Origin: an uncultured Eubacteriales bacterium
GTDB taxonomy: Bacteria > Bacillota > Clostridia > Oscillospirales > CAG-382
Assembly: GCA_934444645.1 (NCBI GenBank)
Contig: CAKSCV010000016.1
Coordinates: 1-63,955, forward strand
Reading direction: 5' to 3'
DNA: 63,955 nucleotides
Part shown: in pieces, positions 14,495 through 22,596 of the stretch
How positions within the stretch are numbered: position 1 is the stretch's first letter
How the letters are laid out: every line of letters starts with the position of its first letter
Position numbers and translations under genes: made by a program
Notes under the pieces: generated by a model
Seen by the model: the letters and a program-made list of their open reading frames with translations, nothing else
Database searches by the model: none
What the model was told of the DNA's origin: nothing

Positions 14495-16552
14495 TCACCG
14501 CTTCCCCTTACGGGAAGAAGCGTTTTTCGCCGGATAGCCGTTTTTCTCCCGGGCGGTGCGTTTTGCACCGTCCTTTTTCGGCGTTTTTGAGCCGTAACCG
14601 ACGTTCTTTTTCTGCTTGTCAAACGATTCTTTTCCGGGTTTTCTGCCGTTTTTGTCGGACGCTGCGCGGCGGTCATTGCGATCACGCGTTGTTGTTTTGC
14701 CCGATTTGGCGTTCGTTGCCTTGTCCCGGGCTTCCGGACGATGGCCGAGTAACTGCCATGCGTCCTCCCGCCCCGAAAGCAAGATGGCCTTGCGGACAAG
14801 CTCGGCATTTTCCGGGCGTGTGGACTGCAAAAGCGCACGCTGCATCCGTTTTTCCTCATAGTCGCGCGTCACCTTGACCGGCTGCATGGTAAACGGGTCA
14901 AGACCGGTATAATACATGGTGGTCGCCGCCGTTCCGGGCGTCGGATAGAAATCCTGCACCTGTTCGGGGCGGATCTTGTGCTTCTTTAAGTACAACGCCA
15001 GATCAATGGCATCGTCAAGCGTGCTTCCCGGATGGGAGGACATGAGATACGGCACGATATACTGCTCAAGTCCGGCACGTTTGCAGGCGGCAAAATACTT
15101 ATCGCAGAAGCGCTCGTAAACCGCAATCTCCGGTTTTCCCATGTAGCGCAGCACATTGTTGGAAATATGCTCCGGCGCGGTCTTTAGCTGACCGCTGACG
15201 TGCTTTTTCGCCAAAATATCGATGAAGGTCTCGTCCTTGTCGTACACGGCATAGTCGAACCGCACGCCGCTGCGCACGAACACTTTTTTGATTTTCGGCA
15301 CAGCCGCCACCTTTTCGAGAAGCTCAACGTATTCGCTTTGGTCGCAGATGAGATTCTTGCAAGGCGTCGGCGCAAGGCACCGGCGGTTCTTGCAAACGCC
15401 CTTTTTGCCCTCTCGCACAGCTTCGCACGGCCCATACCGGAAGTTCGCCGTCGGGCCGCCCACGTCGTGGATATAGCCCTTGAAGCCGGGCAGCGTCGTC
15501 AGAATTTTGGCTTCCTCGACCACCGATTCGATGCTTCTTGACACAACGTTTCGGCCTTGGTGAAAGGCAATCGAGCAGAACGCACAGCCGCCGAAACAGC
15601 CGCGGTTATGCGTGATGGAAAACTGCACTTCGCTCAAAGCGGCAATGCCGCCGACCTTGTCATAGCTCGGGTGCCACGCACGCGTATACGGCAGTGCATA
15701 CACCCTGTCCATATCCTCGCGCGTCAACAGCGGCGGAGGCGGATTCTGCACAATCTTCTTGTTGTCGTAATATTCCACAATGGCTTTGCCGTCCACGGGA
15801 CTTTGGTTGTTATACTGAATTTTGAAGGCTTTGGCGTACTTTTCCTTATCGGTCTTCAGCTCGTCGTATTTATAGGTATCGATAAACTCGAATTCCGGCT
15901 TATAATCCGGCTCGGCGGCAAACACTGTGCCGCGGATGCCGCGGATTTTCTTGACCGGCACGCCCTTATCGAGCATTTTGGCGACCGCCGTCGTGTTGTA
16001 TTCGCCCATGCCGTAAAGCAGAATATCCGCGCCGGAATCGATCAAAATGCTGCGGCGCACCTTGTCGTCCCAATAGTCGTAATGCGCAAACCGTCTAAGC
16101 GACGCCTCCACGCCGCCGATGAGAATCGGCACATCGCCGTAAGCCTCGCGGATCCGGTTGCAATACACAATGACCGCGCGGTCGGGACGAAGCCCGATTT
16201 TGCATTCGGGCGAATAATAATCCTCGCTGCGGCGTTTTTTGGAGGCCGTATAGTGCGCCACCATGGAATCCATGTTGCCCGAACAGACCATAAAACCGAG
16301 TCGGGGTCTTCCGAACACGCAAACGCCCTTGCCGCTGCCGTCCTTATAGCGGTTTTTGTAATCGGGCTGGGCGATAATGCCGACCGTAAAGCCGGCATCT
16401 TCCAAAATGCGGCCGATGATCGCCGTGGCAAAGCTGGGATGATCGACATACGCATCGCCGGACACAAATACAAAATCGACCGCCGCGCCGTCGGGCAATT
16501 CTTCTTTGCTCATGGGAAGCGGCTTTGTGCCGAGTTTCGGTAAATACTTCAA
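14495..16552 (-). CDS. YgiQ family radical SAM protein
   Basis: A 685-residue protein with the family order: an N-terminal region related to B12-binding folds (FVSGDAYVDHPSFATAIIGR, about residues 28-47), a radical SAM domain with the cluster motif CFGGCAFCSIAFHQGR near residue 320, and an arginine/lysine-rich, low-complexity tail from about 610. Its substrate is unknown. Start TTG 16552 lies 5 nt after GGAG and 15 nt after the dnaA stop, so it is the second gene of a dnaA operon. The basic tail is variable between species. Confidence 0.9.
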   Translation of the reverse strand: MKYLPKLGTKPLPMSKEELPDGAAVDFVFVSGDAYVDHPSFATAIIGRILEDAGFTVGIIAQPDYKNRYKDGSGKGVCVFGRPRLGFMVCSGNMDSMVAHYTASKKRRSEDYYSPECKIGLRPDRAVIVYCNRIREAYGDVPILIGGVEASLRRFAHYDYWDDKVRRSILIDSGADILLYGMGEYNTTAVAKMLDKGVPVKKIRGIRGTVFAAEPDYKPEFEFIDTYKYDELKTDKEKYAKAFKIQYNNQSPVDGKAIVEYYDNKKIVQNPPPPLLTREDMDRVYALPYTRAWHPSYDKVGGIAALSEVQFSITHNRGCFGGCAFCSIAFHQGRNVVSRSIESVVEEAKILTTLPGFKGYIHDVGGPTANFRYGPCEAVREGKKGVCKNRRCLAPTPCKNLICDQSEYVELLEKVAAVPKIKKVFVRSGVRFDYAVYDKDETFIDILAKKHVSGQLKTAPEHISNNVLRYMGKPEIAVYERFCDKYFAACKRAGLEQYIVPYLMSSHPGSTLDDAIDLALYLKKHKIRPEQVQDFYPTPGTAATTMYYTGLDPFTMQPVKVTRDYEEKRMQRALLQSTRPENAELVRKAILLSGREDAWQLLGHRPEARDKATNAKSGKTTTRDRNDRRAASDKNGRKPGKESFDKQKKNVGYGSKTPKKDGAKRTAREKNGYPAKNASSRKGKR

Positions 16553-16567
16553 AATGTCTCCTATGGC

Positions 16568-18004
16568 TTAATAGCCGGCAGCGCGCACATCCTTGATCAT
16601 TTCGTCGATCTGCGCTTCAAAGCTGGAATCCTCTTTCATGCGGTCCTTGACCTTGTTGACCGAAGCCACCACCGTCGAATGGTCGCGGTTGAACACCTTG
16701 CCGATGTTGGCAAAGGACATTTCGGTCAATTCGCGTAACAGGTAGATGGCCACCTGCCGTGCCGTGGCTATGGCATCAGTCTTGCGCTTGCCGATGATAT
16801 CCTCGGTCGGAATGCCGTATTTTTGGGAAACGAAGGTCAATATCCGTTCCGGCGTCACGGCGGACGCTTTGGCGTTTAAGATGTCCGCCACGGCGGTTTT
16901 GGCGTGTTCCATGCACACGTCGATGCCCTGAATAAAGGCCAGCGCACGCATTTTTTTGAGCGCGCCTTCAATCTGGCGGATGTTGTCCTTGATATTTTCG
17001 CCGAGATACATGAGCACGTCGTTCGGCACCTGCATTCCCAAGGATTCGGCCTTGCGCTTGAAGATTGCCACGCGAAGCTCCAAATCCGGCGGTTGGATAT
17101 CGACGATAATGCCGTGCTCAAAGCGCGAAAGCAAGCGAGCGGCAAGCGTTTTGATGTCCTTTGGCAGGCGGTCAGAGGTGACGATGATCTGTTTTCCGGC
17201 TTCAAAGAGGGCTTCATAGGTATGGAAAAATTCCTCTTGAATGGTCTCCTTGCCGGCGATAAACTGAATATCGTCGATGAGAAGCACATCGGCACTGCGG
17301 TATTTTTCGCGAAACAGAATCGGCGTCTTGTTGGACAGCGATTCGATAAGCTCGTTGGTAAAATCCTCGCCCTTGGCATAGATGATCCTGAATTCGGGAT
17401 GGTTTTCATTCAACAAATGCGTAACGGCATATAACAGGTGCGTTTTTCCGAGTCCCGGCGAGCCGTACAGATAGAGCGGATTTGCCACCACGGCCGGCTG
17501 GTTGGCGACCGACCAAGCCATCTTGTAGGCAAGGTCGTTGGAGCGCCCGACAACAAAGTTTTCGAACGTGTATTCCGGCGAATATTCCGGCAAAAGGGAG
17601 GAAGAAACCATGATGCCCGACGGGTCTTTTCCGGGTCTTACAGCCGACAGCGGCACAGTGTCCGAGACCGCGTCCAGCTTTTCGGTGATCTCCTGCAGCT
17701 GTTCGGAACGCATCCGGCTCTGTAAAGCCGCAAGCTGACTTTCAAACGAGCCGTGCTCGGTGGATACGATCACCGGCTTTACCCGAAACCCGAGAATCTT
17801 TTCTAACTCGTCCGAAAGGATATCGGCATATTTCGACTGAATGATCTGCATTTTCAAATCGTTGTCCGTGCGGAAAAAGGCAGCCTCCGGCGTCAGTTTT
17901 TCCATAGACATGGTATCAAACCACAAATTGACCGTCATCGGCGATAAATTGTGATTTTCGCCGAGTCCCGCAAGCACAAGCTTCCAAATATCTTTTTCGT
18001 TCAT
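16568..18004 (-). CDS. dnaA: Chromosomal replication initiator DnaA
   Basis: A 478-residue initiator that binds DnaA boxes and opens oriC. Domain I covers residues 1-80 and domain II is short. Domain III is an AAA+ module (Walker A GSPGLGKTHLLYAV, Walker B VLLIDDIQFIAGKE, sensor VTSDRLPKD). Domain IV is the DNA-binding helix-turn-helix (IGKVFNRDHSTVVASVNKV). All functional motifs are present. The start at 18004 has AAAGGAA and a consensus promoter 70 nt upstream. Unusually, dnaN and recF are not next to it and I see no run of TTATCCACA boxes in the 220-nt upstream region. ygiQ follows. Confidence 0.95.
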   Translation of the reverse strand: MNEKDIWKLVLAGLGENHNLSPMTVNLWFDTMSMEKLTPEAAFFRTDNDLKMQIIQSKYADILSDELEKILGFRVKPVIVSTEHGSFESQLAALQSRMRSEQLQEITEKLDAVSDTVPLSAVRPGKDPSGIMVSSSLLPEYSPEYTFENFVVGRSNDLAYKMAWSVANQPAVVANPLYLYGSPGLGKTHLLYAVTHLLNENHPEFRIIYAKGEDFTNELIESLSNKTPILFREKYRSADVLLIDDIQFIAGKETIQEEFFHTYEALFEAGKQIIVTSDRLPKDIKTLAARLLSRFEHGIIVDIQPPDLELRVAIFKRKAESLGMQVPNDVLMYLGENIKDNIRQIEGALKKMRALAFIQGIDVCMEHAKTAVADILNAKASAVTPERILTFVSQKYGIPTEDIIGKRKTDAIATARQVAIYLLRELTEMSFANIGKVFNRDHSTVVASVNKVKDRMKEDSSFEAQIDEMIKDVRAAGY

Positions 18005-18077
18005 TTGCCGATTCCTTTCAATGATTTTTTCTTTTTGCCGGAAATCCGTTTGTTCTCCGGCGCATTTCGTACTTTTT

Positions 18078-18106
18078 ATTGTAACAGATTTTTGCGTATA
18101 AGTCAA
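18078..18106 (-). promoter_or_regulatory. Sigma-A promoter of dnaA
   Basis: On the minus strand, TTGACT (18106-18101), a 17-nt spacer and TACAAT (18083-18078), about 70 nt before the dnaA start. Confidence 0.75.
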
Positions 18107-18145
18107 GAAAAATAAACGCATTCGGGAAAATAAGCCAAAAAACCG

Positions 18146-18174
18146 TTGACAGCCGCGCACCGCAATGCTATAAT
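18146..18174 (+). promoter_or_regulatory. Perfect consensus sigma-A promoter
   Basis: TTGACA (18146-18151), exactly 17 nt, TATAAT (18169-18174). It drives the secreted stalk protein at 18226 and diverges from the dnaA promoter; the -35 boxes are 39 nt apart. Confidence 0.85.
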
Positions 18175-18225
18175 TAAGAAAAAAAAGCCGTTCAAAACGA
18201 CTTCATTATAAGAGGAGGATTTGTT

Positions 18226-20418
18226 GTGTTGAAGAAAATCTTAACAGCCGTGCTATGCGCATGGATACTGCTTGGTACGGCCGCGTTTGCAGCCGAACTG
18301 AAGGCGGGCGATGTCGCCTATGTCGTATACGGCGGCAGCGTCAATGTTACCAAAAAAGCCACCTATTCAGGCGCCATCAGCACGATCGGCAAAGGAACCA
18401 GGGTAACGGTTTTGGAGGCTTATGTAGTCGGTGAGGACAACCGAAAGTTTCATAAAATTGAGCTTTCGGACGGCACCGTCGGCTATGTCCTTGCTTATAC
18501 AACGGCGCGGGAAACAACACCGATTTTGGATGCCGGTGAGGCGGTTGAAAAGGATTTAAACAAACAATGGGCCTCCACCGACACGGACAAGTATCAGCAC
18601 GCCATCGAAATGACCTTTCTGTCCGATTACATATACGGCGGAAGCAAAACGACCGAGGGCACCGAACGGAATTTCTATGCCAAAGTGCCGACCGAATGGG
18701 TAAGACACGACCGTCCCGCTTCCTTGCCGCTTGTGGGATTGGCAATTGTCCATATCGGCGATGAGGGAAAGATCGGCTCGGTAAAGGCCTCGTTCTATCC
18801 CGGAGATCCGCCAATGAACTATCATATCCGCAGACTGGATGAACTTCGCGCCATCGGATATGAGCCGCTGTTTTCGGAAAGAACCAGAACCGATGCGTTT
18901 GCAAACACCGCGTTTTATGTTACAACAACGAATGAAATGGAAGTTGTCGCCTATAACGAGAAATGGGTTGCCGTATGGAGCGAAGGCGGTGTGGACGAAA
19001 CGCGCGGCTCGATAAGACAGTGCGGCGAAAAGGACGGTACGGCGTTCACAAGCTGGAAGCCGGGCGTATATTTCCTTCCGCGGAAGAATTGCTATATTTT
19101 GGATATCAACAATCAGGTATCAACAGCTCCGAAAATTGAAGCGGTCGGCAAGGCAACCGGTCTTTTAATGGTGAAAACCACGCCCGACAATACGGATTAT
19201 GTAAAATCGGGCGTTATCAAAATCAACCAATCCCTGCAGATCGTCAATGCCACGCCGGAGAACGGACATTATAAGATCTACTATAAAAAAGGTCTTTATT
19301 ATGTTGAAACAAAGTACGTGAATATGCAGCTCGCAAACACCCAAAAACCGGCAACGCAGTACAAAGCCATCGCAGCCGTTGACTGTGATATTTCCGACGG
19401 TTCTTCGGTTGTCGGCTCGGTTAAAAAAGGTGCAGCCATCGATGTTGTCGCAATGAACTATGACGGCGTCCATTCAAAAATCTGGTTTAACTCAAAGGAA
19501 TGCTATATTCCGACAAGCAATCTCGATGAATTCACCAAAACTCTGTCCGCAGCCGACACAGCCGTGCTCGGCGCGCCGATCGGCGTTCTGTCGGTTGATA
19601 CGCCTTGGGGCGAATGGGGCGAATTCACCTATTCAGCCGAGGGACTTGCAAAGCTGAAGGCATACCGTTACGGCTATATCAACGTTGACGAGAAAATGAT
19701 GTCGGAATACAGCAAATGGGTTCTTTCCAACAACGGTGACATCAATAAAATACACGACCGGGAATGGGTCAATGTATACGGTATCGAAGAGTACTCGTTT
19801 GACCGCGACGCGGATATGTTAGCGCTTCCCGAAATCGATCCTGCCGATTACGACCCTTGGATCATAACCGGCAAAATCTATACGATTTTCTATGACGGCG
19901 AGATTCGCTATCTGGTTCATGAGGATGATATGCACGATACCTTCACCTATTATCCCGGAAACGGATTCAGCAAGCAATCCGTTTCGAAAACGCAGACGGT
20001 TTGCTTAGACGGCCGCAAGTTCAACACGGTTGCCTATAACATCGACGACAACAACTACTTTAAGCTCAGAGATATTGCAGAAATCCTTGACGGAACCATA
20101 AAAACCTTTGATATTAAGTACGACGGCGCAACCAATTCGATTGATATGTTAAGCTTTTACGATTACACAGCGGTCGGCGGTGAATTAACACCGGGTGACG
20201 GCGTCACAAGAACCGCTTATTCCTCATCGGCGTTTTTAACCTTAGACGGCGTGCCGATCAAGGCAACCTGCTATAACATTGAAAACAACAATTATTACAA
20301 GCTGCGCGATATCACAAATGCGCTAGATTGCCGCGTTGAGTGGGACGAAAAAACGCAGATCATATGGGTCATTCCGGCAAGAACAGCCTTTGATGATCCG
20401 GATGAGATCGTCGGTTAA
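18226..20418 (+). CDS. Secreted protein with SH3-like and stalk domains
   Basis: A 730-residue exported protein. A signal peptide (LLGTAAFAAEL) ends near residue 23. An SH3-like segment covers about 25-90 (KGTRVTVLEAYVVGEDNRKF, GTVGYVLAYT). A large central region has no family I recognise. A second SH3-like piece is near 380-435. Two C-terminal repeats resemble copper-amine-oxidase-N/stalk modules (YNIDDNNYFKLRDIAEIL and YNIENNNYYKLRDITNAL, about 600-725). Start GTG 18226 follows AGAGGAGG. With its perfect consensus promoter it is probably well expressed. A cell-surface or wall-associated role is inferred. Confidence 0.75.
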   Translation: MLKKILTAVLCAWILLGTAAFAAELKAGDVAYVVYGGSVNVTKKATYSGAISTIGKGTRVTVLEAYVVGEDNRKFHKIELSDGTVGYVLAYTTARETTPILDAGEAVEKDLNKQWASTDTDKYQHAIEMTFLSDYIYGGSKTTEGTERNFYAKVPTEWVRHDRPASLPLVGLAIVHIGDEGKIGSVKASFYPGDPPMNYHIRRLDELRAIGYEPLFSERTRTDAFANTAFYVTTTNEMEVVAYNEKWVAVWSEGGVDETRGSIRQCGEKDGTAFTSWKPGVYFLPRKNCYILDINNQVSTAPKIEAVGKATGLLMVKTTPDNTDYVKSGVIKINQSLQIVNATPENGHYKIYYKKGLYYVETKYVNMQLANTQKPATQYKAIAAVDCDISDGSSVVGSVKKGAAIDVVAMNYDGVHSKIWFNSKECYIPTSNLDEFTKTLSAADTAVLGAPIGVLSVDTPWGEWGEFTYSAEGLAKLKAYRYGYINVDEKMMSEYSKWVLSNNGDINKIHDREWVNVYGIEEYSFDRDADMLALPEIDPADYDPWIITGKIYTIFYDGEIRYLVHEDDMHDTFTYYPGNGFSKQSVSKTQTVCLDGRKFNTVAYNIDDNNYFKLRDIAEILDGTIKTFDIKYDGATNSIDMLSFYDYTAVGGELTPGDGVTRTAYSSSAFLTLDGVPIKATCYNIENNNYYKLRDITNALDCRVEWDEKTQIIWVIPARTAFDDPDEIVG

Positions 20419-20502
20419 TCGAACACAAATCGTATGGAGCATTCGTCGGAAACCACACCTCGGTGACTTCCGCCACAGAGCGATGATATACCCATCATCC
20501 CG

Positions 20503-20540
20503 AAAATAGTCCGCCAAACCTTGGCGGACTATTTTCAAAA
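20503..20540 (+). terminator. Intrinsic terminator after stalk protein
   Basis: Perfect 15-bp stem AAAATAGTCCGCCAA/TTGGCGGACTATTTT with a 3-nt loop; the 3' arm ends in TTTT. Confidence 0.85.
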
Positions 20541-20557
20541 AACAAGGAGGGAACACT

Positions 20558-21622
20558 GTGCGCCGTAAATATCTCGATAATATCCGATGGATGACCGTGG
20601 TCTTGGTCGTCGTCTACCATGTGTTCTATATGTATAACGCCGCCGGGATTCCGGGCGGTGTCGGTGCTTTTTCCAAAACACAAAAGCAGGATGCTGTTTT
20701 GTACGTGCTGTATCCGTGGTTCATGCTGCTGCTTTTCGTTGTATCCGGCATGAGTGCGCGCTTTCATTTGGAAAGCCATTCCGAAAAGGATTTTTTGCGT
20801 CAAAAAACAACCAAACTGCTTGTGCCGTCAACAATCGGCCTGTTTGTGTTTTGGTGGATTTTGGGGTATTTCAATGTCAAAATCGGCGGCGGTCTTGCCG
20901 CTATGCAAGGTGTACCGAAGCCGGTGCTGTATCTGATTTTCTGCGTTTCCGGCACCGGACCGCTATGGTATATCCAGCTTCTGTGGCTGTATTCGGTGTT
21001 CCTTATCGCATTTCGCCGCTTTGAAAAGGATACACTGTGGAAGCACGGTCAGAAGGCAAATCTTGCGGTGCTGCTGTTATGCGGCGTTCTCGTTTGGGCG
21101 GGAGCCAATGTCGGTAATGTGCCGGTCATCACTGTGTACCGCTTCGGCATTTACGGCGTCGGCTATTTTCTCGGCTACTTTGTGCTTTCGCACGACACGG
21201 TCATCGACCGCCTGAAACAAGCGTATCTGCCGCTCGGCGCGGCGGCTGTTGCCCTCGGTACAGCGTTTACGGTTTTCTTTTGGGGCAAGCCGTATGCCGA
21301 GCATTCCGTGCTTGATACGCCGTTATGCAACGCCTATGCCTGGATTGCGGTTTTGGCGATTCTTGCGTGCATGAAGCGGTGGGGTGACCGGGAAAACTGC
21401 TTTACGCGCTTCATGTGCCGCAAAGCCTGGGGACTCTACCTGTTTCACTATCTGCCGCTTGCCGTGTGCGCCTTGTATCTTTACCCGACGTCACTTCCGG
21501 CCACGCTCAAATATTGGCTTTCGGCACTTGCCGCTTTCGGCGGCGCACTGCTTCTGTATGAAGTAATCCGACGCATTCCGTTTTTACGGTGGTGCGTCTG
21601 TGGGTTTAAAAAGAAAACGTAA
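20558..21622 (+). CDS. Acyltransferase-3 family membrane protein
   Basis: A 354-residue integral membrane protein with about ten hydrophobic segments and the acyltransferase-3 N-terminus YLDNIRWMTVVLVVVYHVFY (with the conserved His of the first helix). The family transfers acetyl, succinyl or similar groups to surface polysaccharides or other exported molecules. Start GTG 20558 follows AAGGAGGG. It is flanked by terminators on both sides, so it is probably monocistronic. The acceptor is unknown. Confidence 0.85.
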   Translation: MRRKYLDNIRWMTVVLVVVYHVFYMYNAAGIPGGVGAFSKTQKQDAVLYVLYPWFMLLLFVVSGMSARFHLESHSEKDFLRQKTTKLLVPSTIGLFVFWWILGYFNVKIGGGLAAMQGVPKPVLYLIFCVSGTGPLWYIQLLWLYSVFLIAFRRFEKDTLWKHGQKANLAVLLLCGVLVWAGANVGNVPVITVYRFGIYGVGYFLGYFVLSHDTVIDRLKQAYLPLGAAAVALGTAFTVFFWGKPYAEHSVLDTPLCNAYAWIAVLAILACMKRWGDRENCFTRFMCRKAWGLYLFHYLPLAVCALYLYPTSLPATLKYWLSALAAFGGALLLYEVIRRIPFLRWCVCGFKKKT

Positions 21623-21640
21623 CCGCCGCCGCATAAAAAA

Positions 21641-21687
21641 GCCGGTCGTCACGGAAATTAACCTTCCGCGGCGACCGGTTTGTTTTG
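21641..21687. terminator. Bidirectional terminator between convergent genes
   Basis: Imperfect stem of about 16 bp, GCCGGTCG...CGGAA pairing with TTCCG...CGACCGGT, flanked by AAAAAA on the left and TTTGTTTTG on the right. It serves the acyltransferase (plus) and mrp (minus). Confidence 0.7.
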
Positions 21688-21691
21688 TTGC

Positions 21692-22522
21692 TTAGAGCAT
21701 TTTTTCGAGCTTTTCGGTCACACCGTCAAGCACCGTGACCGATGCTTTTTCGATCTCACCGGTATCGCACAGCGACGCAAGCTTCGGATCAAACGGCATT
21801 TGAGCAAGCAGCTCAAGCCCCTGCTCCTTCGCCGTTTCGGCAGTCTTGCTCTGACCGAAAATCTCAATGCGCTTGCCGCAGTCGGGACATACAACATAGC
21901 TCATGTTTTCCACAAGTCCCAAAATCGGGATGTTCATCTTCTTCGCCATGTTGACAGCCTTGCTGACCACAAGCGAAACCAGCTCTTGCGGACTTGTCAC
22001 AATGACAATGCCGTCAAGCGGAATCGACTGGAATACGGTAAGCGGCACATCGCCCGTTCCCGGAGGCATATCCACGAACATAAAGTCCACGTCCTCCCAA
22101 ACAGTGTCCGTCCAAAACTGCTTGACCGCACCGGCAATAACCGGGCCGCGCCAAATGACCGGCGTGTCTTCGGTTTCAAGAAGCAGGTTGGCCGACACGA
22201 TCTTGGTGCCGCCATGGGACACCATCGGTAACATCAAGCCGTCGTAGCCGGAAAGTCTGCCATGAAGTCCAAACGCCTTCGGGATGGAAGGCCCTGTGAT
22301 ATCCGCGTCCAAAATCGCCGTATGGAAGCCTTTGCGTGCCATTAAAACAGCAAGCAGGGAGGTAACCATGGATTTGCCCACGCCGCCCTTGCCGCTGACA
22401 ACGCCGATGACCTTTTTCACCGAGCTGTTTTCGTTTAACGGTTCGAGCATACTTTCCGGCTTCTCGCGCGACGAACAGGCCGCCGAGCAAGTGCCGCAGT
22501 CATGTGTGCATTCTTCTGCCAT
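21692..22522 (-). CDS. Mrp/NBP35 family Fe-S cluster carrier ATPase
   Basis: A 276-residue P-loop protein that carries Fe-S clusters to apoproteins. The N-terminus has the Cys motif CTHDCGTCSAAC seen in NBP35-like clostridial members. The deviant Walker A is GKGGVGKSMVTSLLA; the Mrp signature VDMPPGTGDVPL and the bridging CPDC (residues about 215-218) are present. The start at 22522 is favoured over 22531 because AAAGG abuts the latter. It is convergent with the acyltransferase. Confidence 0.9.
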   Translation of the reverse strand: MAEECTHDCGTCSAACSSREKPESMLEPLNENSSVKKVIGVVSGKGGVGKSMVTSLLAVLMARKGFHTAILDADITGPSIPKAFGLHGRLSGYDGLMLPMVSHGGTKIVSANLLLETEDTPVIWRGPVIAGAVKQFWTDTVWEDVDFMFVDMPPGTGDVPLTVFQSIPLDGIVIVTSPQELVSLVVSKAVNMAKKMNIPILGLVENMSYVVCPDCGKRIEIFGQSKTAETAKEQGLELLAQMPFDPKLASLCDTGEIEKASVTVLDGVTEKLEKML

Positions 22523-22596
22523 TTTCTTCATCCTTTCAAAGAAACACCTTTCGGTGAGTTTTTTACTTTTCTAAAAAGAAACAAACATGTGCTTCT

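Noticed and set aside
17800..18226. oriC next to dnaA
   Set aside because: No cluster of TTATCCACA-like boxes and no AT-rich unwinding element were seen; the region is explained by two promoters.
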